A stretch of 64,000 nucleotides of DNA from a virus. The notes under the pieces are model-generated. The model was given only the letters and a program-made list of their open reading frames with translations. It was not told the DNA's origin and did no database searches. Made by a program: the position numbers and the translations under genes. Below are positions 36,701 to 44,577 of the stretch, piece after piece. Every line of letters starts with the position of its first letter. Position 1 is the first letter of the stretch. The stretch lies in IMG/VR virus record IMGVR_UViG_3300047560_000767, positions 1 through 64,000 of that record, one strand, 5' to 3'.

Positions 36701-38392
36701 CAGACCAAATGTCATAAGTAATACTGGACCAACTGCACCTACTGCAGCAACGATAATTGCAACAATCTTCTTTGTTCCATCGCTTAAACCATTAAACTTA
36801 TCAAGAATTTTTGATACAAACTGAACAACAGGAGTTGCTGCTTCAAGAAATGCTTTTCCTAATGGCATAAGTTCTGTTTTTAACTTTTCTAAAGACGCTG
36901 TAAACTTTGTACCCACAGAATCTGAAATCTTATTCATTTCTCGTTCAGATAGGATAGCCATTTCTGTTGCGGATCTTCCAGCAAGACCAAGAACGGTGGA
37001 AGCCTGAGATCCATCTTTAATAACATTTTGGAACAGTGTGGACATACGAGCAAATTGAAACTTACCAAATAACTGTTCAATAGCACGTGCACGATTGAGT
37101 GGATCTAATGTATCTAATGCTCTTGCAAAATCAACTACGGTTTGTCTTAGGTTACCCTTGTCATTTTCAACAATTCCCGTAATATTAATTCCAAATCCAG
37201 CAAGCATATCAGATGCTTTTTTAGTTGGATTGATAAGTGATGCAAGACCAGACTTGATAGCGTTAGCACCTTCTGATGCATTAACTCCACCTTCCTTCAT
37301 TGCTGTTAGGAAGAAGGCTAAGTCTTTAACATCTCCACCAAGTTGTTTGATAACTGGTGCTGCTTTTGGAATTGCAATTGTCAAATCTTCAATAGATGTT
37401 ACAGTTTGGTTTTCAACTGCATTAAGGAAGTTAATAGAGTCTGCTAAATCTTTAGAAGATAGTCCAAATGCATTTTGTAATGAAATAGTTGTCTGAAGTG
37501 CTTGTTGTTGATCAATTTGTCCAAGTACTGCAAGTTTTGATGCTGCTTCTGTTTGTCGCATAAGATCTGCACCTTGGAAACCAGCCTGTGCAGCCTGTGC
37601 AGCAAGAGCCATTGTATCTTTAGCAGCAACACCAAACTTAATATATGCTTGAGCAAGTGTTTGAACCTGCTGAACCATTTTATCTGCTTGGTCGTTTGAT
37701 GTGAACATATCACCATAAACACGTGTAAAGTTAACTACTTCCTTCTGCATGTCCATAAAGGTACGTGCTGCTACGCTACCAAGCATAGATAAAGGAATAG
37801 TAAAACCAACCATCAACTGGCGACCAGCCCACTGAGTATTCTTACCAAAGTTTAGAAGTTGTGTTGATCCTTGGTGAAGAATCTGATTAAACATTGCCTG
37901 CTTTTGAGCAGCCATCATTGACTTAGTTGTATAGTCATTCATGTCAAGAATAAGCGGTCTAATCGCAATAGACTTCATTGCACCGCTGGCATCTCTGCCT
38001 AACTTAACATAACGAGTTTGAAGGTCTTTTACTCTTTCACGAGAGACCTTGTCAATGGTATCAAATTCTGCCTGAAAGGCTTTACCAAAAGTTTTTGTAG
38101 ATGCAACACCATACTTAAAATATTCACCAAGTGTTAGTTTGTTGGCTTCTAATGACTTTGTGAATGATTCTACAGATGTAGAAATAGTTCTCATTTCGGC
38201 TGAGAACTTGCCAGTTGCTGAAACATTTCGCATCAAATCGATTGCGATGTCTCTTTGCTTGGTTAATGCTTGAGTATTAGACTTTACAATAGAGGCATTG
38301 AAAGCACTAAATTCTCTTTGAAGTTGTTGAAGTTGTGCAAGGGCAGCAGACGTCTCAATATTGACGCCTATGTTTGCATTTACATCTGCCAC
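30743..38392 (-). CDS. Tail tape measure protein
   Basis: 2549 residues, the longest gene here. The N-terminal region holds the TP901-type pattern (DMQKEVVNFTRVYGDMF, FLTAMKEGGVNASEGANAI, GLASLINPTKKASDMLAGFG). Hydrophobic stretches occur near 540-580 and 1200-1260. MLTPGEAVIPAGAA and, near the C-terminus, MLTPGEFVVKKYAVENFG are the LTPGE motifs common in long tape measures. It sets tail length and is ejected with the DNA. Using about 0.15 nm per residue, the tail would be roughly 380 nm. Confidence 0.93.
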   Translation of the reverse strand: MADVNANIGVNIETSAALAQLQQLQREFSAFNASIVKSNTQALTKQRDIAIDLMRNVSATGKFSAEMRTISTSVESFTKSLEANKLTLGEYFKYGVASTKTFGKAFQAEFDTIDKVSRERVKDLQTRYVKLGRDASGAMKSIAIRPLILDMNDYTTKSMMAAQKQAMFNQILHQGSTQLLNFGKNTQWAGRQLMVGFTIPLSMLGSVAARTFMDMQKEVVNFTRVYGDMFTSNDQADKMVQQVQTLAQAYIKFGVAAKDTMALAAQAAQAGFQGADLMRQTEAASKLAVLGQIDQQQALQTTISLQNAFGLSSKDLADSINFLNAVENQTVTSIEDLTIAIPKAAPVIKQLGGDVKDLAFFLTAMKEGGVNASEGANAIKSGLASLINPTKKASDMLAGFGINITGIVENDKGNLRQTVVDFARALDTLDPLNRARAIEQLFGKFQFARMSTLFQNVIKDGSQASTVLGLAGRSATEMAILSEREMNKISDSVGTKFTASLEKLKTELMPLGKAFLEAATPVVQFVSKILDKFNGLSDGTKKIVAIIVAAVGAVGPVLLMTFGLFANGLANIMKLFSTVRGGFQKLTGQSQTLGMNTEYMTSEQIKNATVAASLEQVHSNLTQAYSGEASALRNLISSLRAATQAQRDFAMTNPRSMIPGYKPGQRYNSGTTRVPGSGNQDTVFSMLTPGEAVIPAGAAQHPDNKPIVAALVQGRKLRGYNEGTEEVTQPGKVASRTNVSKLPSGFIKVPSSILESRFKESDEYYLGNPIGSRTKFDEDYFKASPDEQAIMQKLKSSYLRNKDSVSEVMSNPGKVMYHPDGRIAVIGKDGKTWSLMSEETFAQHFGYITGSRKDPEGHISKVGFSTSRFMSRMPTKPPTGASAGVRKSVMESLPEEEKAKLQTERNWITDRFKKAGITDAKTIANYNKLDMSHLAHAGGGDQKWSEGQVVADTGLVNKYLQYRVQGGNPKLLQVLAEAESNPLLAKKLGLNAGKIASLKKSFAALKNIHPTTSEHYGMLREIAAFESAVGQNEPGKLSSLAQAGILGQIVDEYVGTFNKGAKAATVVDLAQIASKSAISRIRQGGNANDTSLALIDAQNEAILSRKGVQTAKAMGGVAALNRGMIPGRADGYDPTNPLQNRVVTYGTTGDITPEMRARRKMAEREAVLAKLEEKKAKALEEENKLALAQNKAMQEVNKETAPLKQRLSAYSGKVAIGAGAIAGVSIAASMAGGKLAEVAGQVMPLAFAVQGIATVLPLMANPWVAAVAAVAAIGFSIWKWNDSINQARKRGIELANSMFMTNNKLVELSKLTGTVSATELAQRTRSDSLIPNTTDATRKFGQNVVESDYGKSLMADMANAAKSGGKQMAVATLTNQMSNAIMQGILTTDQARGIVAALGDKLGSYEIPLQVSGNLTNLFGPNGENLLQSPLQIALQVQQQSFDNVQSGFENAIKNSVDVVNFVDVGKIVGGVGSAVIGGLIATAGLAAAPFSAGVSTGASVAGVGLAAAGAASAYQGATSMNQKQQQNNELAAAALQMGINQVAQNQGLVDSLNKQYDTQIKTLTAQKAATTDKARQAQLQDQINQKEAERKTAIDQITAKNKEQLDYLLKQANAMGSDVFKTAMEAQAQSLYKEGPMKVFSDKAISELSGMSDSKFKTTLEFQFASGNIDPVTILSLINMFKANPNIESKYNLLVTTAGSDADAALVLQLLSGSGIEQAQIPVYMDFINKDPKNFQSNMDALKVINGMKSKYGVTFDWKQKGAKEIAEVATAVTAIKDLPDPLTKKMVHEYAMNSKDPNQKALMEQVFANWDAIFGKSTTAKHSIILDFVAGQNANYMDQYIAAGGKKVSDFGKGRTAQAQFNAWKNSAAGQAEASAWYMKKYNPDTGTGGGGGGSTTTPTKPTASPLDTFIKQYQDLQNNTLKNLPTGWDASMKFLDSMYKKIGTKSVQSPFSGIEQDLRNLKGQFVGEDFISLITGMDPADFEKRKKNLFNFDAKGNITGLRQSAQEINSLIASINLGKFQSDNQKVLTQVQGEGNAFDILQKAGVGSAQALEMVKDQGLAAAIATGSIDPTKLKQMGDLLAKIKETSKGINLKEALSTLEGQTSLVDDGYAKAMERFSALEQAIDYKYADSIKKQTANIDAANKKIKGKNDLIGTANHDLDVMSEKETSINKAYDARLQALDEIKTINEQAMRQQQQQLTLAGALTSGDIAAAANAAQEMRAQNASDAQSRMTKALEDARTIAINSLVNAQGETRAQIEARIKNLKNDIYDIEQNELKPAQDALDTLNETIKSAKENLRVQGLSKDEWGNIKNASDLAKTAGDAYTTAMNNALTAIKAIYTNWTNLKDKTVYLNIVEQHVGSSTQGSPQVTADEKKVTVDPAKVAARDAAITAANKAIALANDHMATAQRLAFAVGQRVSDAMQKDAANELSAANAALAAAQAMPTFATGGIVPKYFGTGGFAIGTDTVPAMLTPGEFVVKKYAVENFGVDRLKSINSGTYSGESVYNYNLSVNVKSDANPDEIARAVMTQIKYIDSKKIRGVNN

Positions 38393-38416
38393 CCTTTGCT
38401 ACACCTCATCTTTTAT

Positions 38417-38749
38417 TTATTTTGTTGCTTGTACTGCTGTAAGCAGTGCTGTTGGATCTGTCAAATTAATTCCAGATGCAACTTCGATTACCTTGTAGAT
38501 TGTTGGTAGATCGATTAAATCTTCTAATGCCTTACGATCTTCTGCGAGTTCTGGCTTATACTGTTGAAGTGCAATCTGTACACAATCAAGCAAAACATCC
38601 ATTGACTTTTCATTATCGTTTTGAACATCTTGAATTCCATTAAATGCTCTCATAAAAGGCTTTAAAAGTGAAATCTTTAAAGGCCTTGTTTCAAGTTTAG
38701 TTCCATCCATTAACTCAATTACGGATGCTTCGTGAACTGTGGTTGCCAT
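38417..38749 (-). CDS. Tail assembly chaperone, short form
   Basis: 110 residues, directly upstream of the tape measure. It is clearly paralogous to the N-terminal half of the next gene upstream: both share GTKL/NTVL, PLKI and an identical DLPTIYK. It has its own extended -10 and an AGGAGG Shine-Dalgarno. It corresponds to the G-type chaperone that is usually made together with a frameshifted GT form. Confidence 0.8.
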   Translation of the reverse strand: MATTVHEASVIELMDGTKLETRPLKISLLKPFMRAFNGIQDVQNDNEKSMDVLLDCVQIALQQYKPELAEDRKALEDLIDLPTIYKVIEVASGINLTDPTALLTAVQATK

Positions 38750-38775
38750 ATATTTCCTCCTGTTAGATTAGATTA

Positions 38776-38784
38776 ATTATATCA
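38776..38784 (-). promoter_or_regulatory. Extended -10 TGATATAAT
   Basis: TGATATAAT 26 nt before the ATG at 38749. A TTGACA occurs upstream but with a 21-nt spacer. Confidence 0.55.
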
Positions 38785-38793
38785 TAGATACGC

Positions 38794-39480
38794 TTATTTT
38801 TTTGTCAAATCTTCGTATTGTAATCCCATACCAATACCAAATCCTGCCTCTTGTGCTTTTGGTCCTTGATATGACAATATGTCGTTTGAATCTGTTGCCT
38901 TACCGCCACTGAAAACTCTTGCCTTCATCTCTTCCCAAGGATCTTGTTTTCCAGTTTCTTTATCTAGGTCAACACCTTGAATTGCTGCAAAGAACTTTCG
39001 ATCATTATAATCTGATTCTCTTTTTGCTTCTAGCGTTGCTAATAATTCTGGCATTGAAAAATGCGATTCAAGTTCAGCGTATTCTTTCCATATGCCTAGC
39101 AAAAACACTTCTGATTCTAATTTTGCAAGATCCAGATCATCCCAACTTGAACCACTTTCAGATGCCTGTTTCTTTACTGGTTCATCGGACTTACTGTCTA
39201 CCTTAATTCCTGCAGCAATATCTATAATCTTATAAATTGTAGGCAAATCAACGCTGTCTTCCAACTCCTCAACAGTTGTTATAGACGGATAATACTGTCT
39301 CATTGCTATTACTGCACATCTAGATAAGGCTGTTATTGCATCCTCATCACCTACCGCTTTTTTAACATTTTTAAATTCTTCTAAAAAATCTTTTAAAAAT
39401 ATTATCTTAAGAGGCCCGATGTTCAGTACAGTATTATCTATAAGAGTAATCGTTGCAGATTCATAAATGTTACTAGCCAT
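38794..39480 (-). CDS. Tail assembly chaperone, long form
   Basis: 228 residues. The first ~95 repeat the short chaperone; the rest adds a charged domain (LAKLESEVFLLGIWKEYAELE, GKQDPWEEMKARVF), as the T extension does in GT proteins. It is a separate, intact gene between the tail tube and the short form, so no frameshift is needed. A TGCTATAAT -10 ends 8 nt before the ATG. Confidence 0.8.
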   Translation of the reverse strand: MASNIYESATITLIDNTVLNIGPLKIIFLKDFLEEFKNVKKAVGDEDAITALSRCAVIAMRQYYPSITTVEELEDSVDLPTIYKIIDIAAGIKVDSKSDEPVKKQASESGSSWDDLDLAKLESEVFLLGIWKEYAELESHFSMPELLATLEAKRESDYNDRKFFAAIQGVDLDKETGKQDPWEEMKARVFSGGKATDSNDILSYQGPKAQEAGFGIGMGLQYEDLTKK

Positions 39481-39488
39481 ATATATCT

Positions 39489-39497
39489 ATTATAGCA
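39489..39497 (-). promoter_or_regulatory. Extended -10 TGCTATAAT, leaderless
   Basis: TGCTATAAT, 8 nt before the ATG at 39480, merges with the T-tail of the preceding terminator. No Shine-Dalgarno before the ATG. Confidence 0.7.
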
Positions 39498-39529
39498 AAA
39501 AGAAAGGCCCAACCTCGTAAGGTTGAGCC
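39497..39529 (-). terminator. Terminator after tail tube gene
   Basis: GGCTCAACCT-TACG-AGGTTGGGCC (39529-39506) is a 10-bp stem with one G-U pair, followed by TTTCTTTTT. It separates the tail tube from the chaperone genes. Confidence 0.88.
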
Positions 39530-39546
39530 TCTCATATTAAGTTATA

Positions 39547-40170
39547 TTAGTTTGCTGGGATTGTACGATCAACGATCTTACCGTATGATGCAGAGTCGTT
39601 TGGAAGCAAACGGAACGAAACTTCGAACTCGGTTGCTGCGTCACGCTTTGCTGCAACGTTTACGCTTTCAATCGAAAGTGCACGGTATGCTACGTAGACA
39701 CGCTCAATCTGATCAGATGCTGCACAGTCACCTGTTCCTGGACCAACTGCAATCAAACCACGCTCTACTGGACATTCGCCAATGTTACCTGCGGAAAGAT
39801 TAAGAGTAGGATTACCAGAAACTGTAGTTAGATTACCATCTGCTCCTGCTAATGCAAAGAGAAGGTTCTCTAATGTAGATTCAGCGAAAGTAGTCTTCAT
39901 GTTCACCTTCATGCCTTGTTTAAACAACTTAGCAACGTCAAGAACCTGGTCAACTTTAACTTCACCAAAATCTGGTTGGAACTGAAGTTCCAGACCATTG
40001 CTGGTGTAACCAACGTTACGGAAATCGGAATCACTTGAAAGAGTATCTTTAAATGATGTTCCGTCTACGTATGCTGGCATGTCAGCGTCTGTAAGTGGAC
40101 CGCTCTCATATGTGAAGAGAGCAGCAGCACCAACGATAATGTTGGTGTTAGAACCACGTGTATATGCCAT
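39547..40170 (-). CDS. Major tail tube protein
   Basis: 207 residues beginning MAYTRGSNTNIIVGAAALF, a pattern of actinophage major tail proteins (GSNTNiivGAA). Beta-rich with a central helix (LFKQGMKVN). It has a GAGGTG Shine-Dalgarno and a terminator behind it, consistent with high expression. It lies between the neck proteins and the chaperones. Confidence 0.78.
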   Translation of the reverse strand: MAYTRGSNTNIIVGAAALFTYESGPLTDADMPAYVDGTSFKDTLSSDSDFRNVGYTSNGLELQFQPDFGEVKVDQVLDVAKLFKQGMKVNMKTTFAESTLENLLFALAGADGNLTTVSGNPTLNLSAGNIGECPVERGLIAVGPGTGDCAASDQIERVYVAYRALSIESVNVAAKRDAATEFEVSFRLLPNDSASYGKIVDRTIPAN

Positions 40171-40243
40171 ATTTTCACCTCTTTTTTTCTATAGAAATAA
40201 AAGGCAGTGTTTCCTCAAGATTAAGTATACACCCCTTTTTTAT

Positions 40244-40816
40244 TTATAGGTTTGTGTCATTATATTGTGTATTTCCTGTATTGTAGCCTTTAGCATGATA
40301 GTCATAATCGATAATTATCTTATTTCCTGCATAGGTTCTTGCTGTACCAAAATCAATAATGTCTCTGGTTTCTTGTAATTGGTATATTTTAAAGTTGTGG
40401 AAAAAGACTGGCAACAATTGCTTTTCCTGTGGAGTTCCAGGAGATGCAACATATAAGCCATCCGCATTTAACTTTGATCTAATCCAAGAATTTACCTCTT
40501 GTGCAGATTCATCCTCACGATCAAGCAGGTCGTAGACTCTCTGAGTAACCTCAATTAGTTGCTCTGGGGTATTGGCAGTTTTGTAGAAATAGTACAAAAG
40601 TTGTTCACACTTAATATGTGGAAATGCTTTTCTTCGCATTCTGAACATGCGGTCATAGACTCCAAAAACATTATTAGTTGCATCTGGAAATCCTTCTGTT
40701 AAATCTTCAATGGCTGTAGGACTTGAAGGAAAGATGGGGAAGGTAAAACCAAATTCAGTGCCAATTTTCTCAATTAGGTAATCGTTAATTAATTTTGGTG
40801 GATAAGCAATAGCCAT
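40244..40816 (-). CDS. Tail terminator or tail completion protein
   Basis: 190 residues from the ATG at 40816 that overlaps the TAA of the preceding gene (TAATG). Contains an LIEVTQRVYDLLDRED-type helix and beta strands; the position between the HK97 gp10-like gene and the tail tube is that of tail terminators. Confidence 0.6.
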   Translation of the reverse strand: MAIAYPPKLINDYLIEKIGTEFGFTFPIFPSSPTAIEDLTEGFPDATNNVFGVYDRMFRMRRKAFPHIKCEQLLYYFYKTANTPEQLIEVTQRVYDLLDREDESAQEVNSWIRSKLNADGLYVASPGTPQEKQLLPVFFHNFKIYQLQETRDIIDFGTARTYAGNKIIIDYDYHAKGYNTGNTQYNDTNL

Positions 40817-41481
40817 TAGATACCAGCCCCCGCAATCCATTTATATCCAGCACTATGACCCGAAGACTTTGTGCCTTTCCCAACCCTAAGTCCATTTTTG
40901 AAAACTTCTGGACTTTCTAGATAATCACGAATTCCACTTGAGGTCAAAAAGGCCTGTGTAAAATACTGATTAAAAAAAGAATTAAAAACATCTGCGTATT
41001 GTCCCTTTGTTTGACCTCCAGGATTTTGCACAGTTACATCATTTTTAGTAAATACATCTTGACCATCTACAGTAAATGCTAAGGCTTTTGCCTTAACTGG
41101 TTTAATTGTAACTGGTGTTCCATTTTCCATAATAGTTGCCTTATCATAAAATGGCACCTTAGATCCATTTTTAATTGTCGTAGATTGCTTAAATGTTGAA
41201 TTAATAGACAAACCTGTTCCCCTCATTGAGTAAGAAATGTCAAACAGTCTTGCACTTGGGCTACCCGTATTATTCCATTCATAAACGTGATGTAATAGTT
41301 GTGGGTTTATTCTTGCATTTGAATCAATATATTGTTTTAATGTTTCAATAATATCCACACCAAAATTTTCTAAGAACTGAGTGCGTCCACTCTGAACACC
41401 ATCCAAAAACCCAATAGAATAATCAATAACACCTTGTAACTTTGTTTGAAATGCTGATATGTCAAAACTTGCATTAATCAT
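40816..41481 (-). CDS. Head-tail connector, HK97 gp10-like
   Basis: 221 residues. The helix FLDGVQSGRTQFLENFGVDIIETLKQYID is the kind found in HK97 gp10-like proteins. Part of the connector order adaptor, stopper, gp10-like, terminator. Overlaps the stopper gene by 4 nt. Confidence 0.6.
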   Translation of the reverse strand: MINASFDISAFQTKLQGVIDYSIGFLDGVQSGRTQFLENFGVDIIETLKQYIDSNARINPQLLHHVYEWNNTGSPSARLFDISYSMRGTGLSINSTFKQSTTIKNGSKVPFYDKATIMENGTPVTIKPVKAKALAFTVDGQDVFTKNDVTVQNPGGQTKGQYADVFNSFFNQYFTQAFLTSSGIRDYLESPEVFKNGLRVGKGTKSSGHSAGYKWIAGAGI

Positions 41482-41924
41482 ACTTCAGTCCCCTGGTTCT
41501 GAGATCTACGAATAATTAACTTATAATAATCTACACTGCCAAAAGGACCAGCAAAAGGTTCGTTTGTTGCAATTTCAAATAGCGTAGATTTTCCAGCACG
41601 TGGACCAGATGTCTCAATATAGATTGGATTGCAGTTTTTATCTTTGATATTTGTAATGATAACATTTGTAACAGCAGATGCATTATCAGTACTAGAAATA
41701 CGCACATCTGTTTTAGATCTTCCAATTAAAATTTTATCTTGTGTAATATTAATATTAGGAGTTACTTCTTCACGAAATGCTGTACCAGCAGGCGTAAAGG
41801 AGCATGCAATGGTTCTATCTAAAACCCATCGCTTTATGACGTTTCCGTATGCTCCCTGATCTACAATTGGATAGTAGATATCTGCTTGCATAGGAAACAT
41901 GAAATCTGGTTCCTCGCAAATCAT
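41478..41924 (-). CDS. Head completion or stopper protein
   Basis: 148 residues, beta-rich (MQADIYYPIVDQGAYG, ISSTDNASAVTNVIITNI). The position after the adaptor and the ~150-residue size fit head-closure stoppers. An AGGAG lies before the ATG. Confidence 0.55.
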   Translation of the reverse strand: MICEEPDFMFPMQADIYYPIVDQGAYGNVIKRWVLDRTIACSFTPAGTAFREEVTPNINITQDKILIGRSKTDVRISSTDNASAVTNVIITNIKDKNCNPIYIETSGPRAGKSTLFEIATNEPFAGPFGSVDYYKLIIRRSQNQGTEV

Positions 41925-41925
41925 A

Positions 41926-42846
41926 TTATAAAACTCCTGGCTTTGTAACTAATTTTACATATTTATCTAAGATTCTATCAACCATCATATTTCCAGTTCC
42001 ACTCAGCATTCCCTTATCAAATTGGATTCTGAATTGATCTGTATTGTAGGTAGTAACATATCTTTGATAGTAGTCAAGTTTTCCACACTTAATATCTTCA
42101 ATTAACATTCTTGTGGCAGCAACGACATCTGGCGGAATTGCACGATATCCTACGTCTAAAATAAAGGTATAGTCAAAACCTTTTGGAAAATCTCCAATGC
42201 GGTATCCAACAAACCCTAAATCTCCAGAGCCACCAACAATTTTAGTAGGATTATATTCCATTCTGTTATATTCATCAGAAGCAGAAGCAGTTTCTACTCT
42301 GTAAATTGCAGAGTTATCCAATAGTATCTTATATTCATATGGATAAATTGTTGGATTTTCTACATCATATACCAACACATTATTTTCGTATACCTTTAAC
42401 ACCTTATTAGAATCATGCCATAAAGGAAAATAGTCTGAGCCTTGTCCAGTTGAGTTAATAATTAATTTGTGGTTATAGAATCCATCTCCAACATATGTAT
42501 CAATAATAGAACGTGCAATAAGTTCATAAGTTTTATATTGTGCCACTTCGGATGCTACCTCGGAATATTCCGAAGGATCTACGTATGGACGAATAATTGA
42601 TAGGTTATCTTCATATAAGATATGTTCGTGTTCGGTATCATAAAAACGAATAAGGAAGTCTCTATCGAATTGAACCTTTGATAATGGCAGTTCATAAACA
42701 ACTATGCCATTGGCATCTGAAAAAACATGTACTTCTTCAACTGAGTGATCCACCAAATCCTCAATATACTGGATATACTCATAATTAGGTATGGGTAAAT
42801 TCCAAGTAGTAGTTAGAGGATATGGTGGAACTCTCAATACTTCCAT
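41926..42846 (-). CDS. Head-tail adaptor-like protein
   Basis: 306 residues. The C-terminal part (PPDVVAATRMLIEDIKCGKLDYYQRYV) is the helical connector signature of gp6/gp15-like adaptors, preceded by a long beta-rich insert that makes it larger than usual. It follows the capsid-associated gene with TAACATG. Confidence 0.65.
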   Translation of the reverse strand: MEVLRVPPYPLTTTWNLPIPNYEYIQYIEDLVDHSVEEVHVFSDANGIVVYELPLSKVQFDRDFLIRFYDTEHEHILYEDNLSIIRPYVDPSEYSEVASEVAQYKTYELIARSIIDTYVGDGFYNHKLIINSTGQGSDYFPLWHDSNKVLKVYENNVLVYDVENPTIYPYEYKILLDNSAIYRVETASASDEYNRMEYNPTKIVGGSGDLGFVGYRIGDFPKGFDYTFILDVGYRAIPPDVVAATRMLIEDIKCGKLDYYQRYVTTYNTDQFRIQFDKGMLSGTGNMMVDRILDKYVKLVTKPGVL

Positions 42847-42847
42847 G

Positions 42848-43300
42848 TTACTTGCCGAACTCCTTAGCGACTTCTTCTGGAGTTGCTGGACGGCAGTGGC
42901 TACGTGTTAACCATTGTTCTGCAGCGTCCTTAGATACGATATTGTATCCAATATAAACCTTTCCTACGCCATTCCAAGTTACGTTACGTGTTGAATGAAT
43001 TGCAACCGTATCTTCCTTTTTTGGCTTTGCAGGTGCTGACTTCTTTTCTTTTGGAGCAGCAGGTTTGGCTGAAACACCAATAATTCCATTAGCAACATCA
43101 CCTAGGGCTTGTTCCTTTGGTTCTGCTGATTTAGCAAAATCTGCAGTAGTAATTGCTGTTGGCTTAGGTGCCTCTGGTTCTGTAAGATCAGGAAGATCTA
43201 AAACTGGCTCTTCGGCCTTCTCTACTGGATTTTCTACAGTCTTCTCTACAACCTCTGGTGTTGTGTCAGAAACTGCATTATCCTTAATTTCATCTGACAT
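42848..43300 (-). CDS. Capsid-associated Pro/Glu/Lys-rich protein
   Basis: 150 residues. About the first 95 are disordered (TPEVVEKTVENPVEKAEEP, AAPKEKKSAPAKPKKED). A small C-terminal domain follows (RNVTWNGVGKVYIGYNIV, HCRPATPEEV). Position right after the capsid gene suggests a head decoration or connector-binding protein. Confidence 0.6.
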   Translation of the reverse strand: MSDEIKDNAVSDTTPEVVEKTVENPVEKAEEPVLDLPDLTEPEAPKPTAITTADFAKSAEPKEQALGDVANGIIGVSAKPAAPKEKKSAPAKPKKEDTVAIHSTRNVTWNGVGKVYIGYNIVSKDAAEQWLTRSHCRPATPEEVAKEFGK

Positions 43301-43319
43301 ATAATACCTCCTTCTGACA

Positions 43320-43328
43320 ATTATAACA
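43320..43328 (-). promoter_or_regulatory. Extended -10 TGTTATAAT
   Basis: TGTTATAAT 19 nt before the ATG at 43300 with AAGGAGG between. It follows the capsid terminator. Confidence 0.65.
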
Positions 43329-43339
43329 GATTATATGTT

Positions 43340-43384
43340 TTTTAAAGATTAAGAGGGGGAGGAGATTTCGCCCCTGCCCCCTCT
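43340..43384 (-). terminator. Terminator after major capsid gene
   Basis: AGAGGGGG (43384-43377) pairs with CCCCCTCT (43359-43352), with an inner AGG/CCT pairing, followed by a T/A-rich tail. GC-rich against an AT-rich background. Confidence 0.7.
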
Positions 43385-43404
43385 CAAAAGGTACTGTTTA
43401 CAGA

Positions 43405-44547
43405 TTAGTTATCTGAAGCAGCATCTGCCCACGCAATAGCGTCTTCTTCTTCCCATTGGATACCGAAGCGGACGAACACAGTGTATTCAATTGTGTCCTT
43501 CTTCGCCTTGTATTCACGGTTGACGACGATATCACGCTGGAAGCCCCAAACACGGTTCTGTGGGAATGTCAAATCGACATATCCTGCAGGGTAGTAAGGA
43601 ACTTCTTGTACATCGATTCCGAGAACACGAGTTGTACGTGCTCCACCGAATGTCTGAGCAGATCCATCAAGGTATGCCTGACGGTTCTGTGATGTACCAG
43701 CGACACGGTTACCCATTGCTTCAGCAATAGCGTCAGCAAGTGTACCGTTGTGCTTCACGATGCCTGCGAATGCGTCTGTACCAGCGTAGAACTTAAGATT
43801 ATTCTTAAGTGCACGGTACTTACGTGGCATTGCAAGGACAATGTTCTGCATAACTTCTGGTGTCCATGCATTGTCAGCAACAGTTACAACAGACTCGTGT
43901 GAGTTTCCGTTGTCCTTGTGCTTCTTGATGAAACCAGGCATGATTGAAAGGAAGTTGCCTGTTGAACCATCACCATTGATTGCGAGATCTTCGATATCGT
44001 TAGCAAAAGCGTTTGTCATAAGACGAACGAGATGGTCTTCAAGTGCACCTCCTTCAATATTATCTTCTAGTGCTTCAGCAGAAACTTCCCAGTCAAGACG
44101 AATCTTTTTGGTTGTAAGTTCTACCTTTGTGAATGAAGCACCTGCGTTGACGTAGTCACCAACACCTTGAGCAGCAGCACGGATTACACGCTCACCAACA
44201 TTAACTTTTTCAAGTTCCATGGTGTTTGCTCTCATTGTGACACGGCGACCATCTTGGGCGAGAACAGTAGCATCCCATACATAATCGATGAAACGCTGTG
44301 CTTGTTCAGGACGAAGGATACCGCTTCCAGCCTCACCCGAAGGATTCACTGCATTTGGTCCCGATGTTAACCCAAGATTTGCATTTGGAATGTTGCCAAG
44401 GGCACCACCAGTAGCATAGTTTCCAGGAATGTTAGATCCCGCTTCAGATCCTGAAGCAAAAGAACCTTGTGACTGGTAAAGACCTGGTGTTGTACCACCG
44501 AGTTCTCCAGACTCTCCTGGCTGATTTTTAATTAACTCTTCCGACAT
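43405..44547 (-). CDS. Major capsid protein, HK97 fold
   Basis: 380 residues. The first ~80 are Gly/Ser/Asn-rich and probably removed by the protease (GESGELGGTTPGLYQSQGSF). The N-arm/E-loop region has LEKVNVGERVIRAAAQGVGD; LTTKKIRLDWEVSAEALED and LAINGDGSTGNFLSIMPGF are usual for the HK97 family. GGAGG precedes the ATG and a terminator follows the gene. Confidence 0.9.
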   Translation of the reverse strand: MSEELIKNQPGESGELGGTTPGLYQSQGSFASGSEAGSNIPGNYATGGALGNIPNANLGLTSGPNAVNPSGEAGSGILRPEQAQRFIDYVWDATVLAQDGRRVTMRANTMELEKVNVGERVIRAAAQGVGDYVNAGASFTKVELTTKKIRLDWEVSAEALEDNIEGGALEDHLVRLMTNAFANDIEDLAINGDGSTGNFLSIMPGFIKKHKDNGNSHESVVTVADNAWTPEVMQNIVLAMPRKYRALKNNLKFYAGTDAFAGIVKHNGTLADAIAEAMGNRVAGTSQNRQAYLDGSAQTFGGARTTRVLGIDVQEVPYYPAGYVDLTFPQNRVWGFQRDIVVNREYKAKKDTIEYTVFVRFGIQWEEEDAIAWADAASDN

Positions 44548-44577
44548 ATTGTCACCTCCAAGTTTTTCTTATCTTTA

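Noticed and set aside
38417-39480. Programmed -1 frameshift of the tail chaperones
   Set aside because: The two genes are complete, separated by 44 nt and each has its own promoter-like box; they are paralogs rather than overlapping frames.
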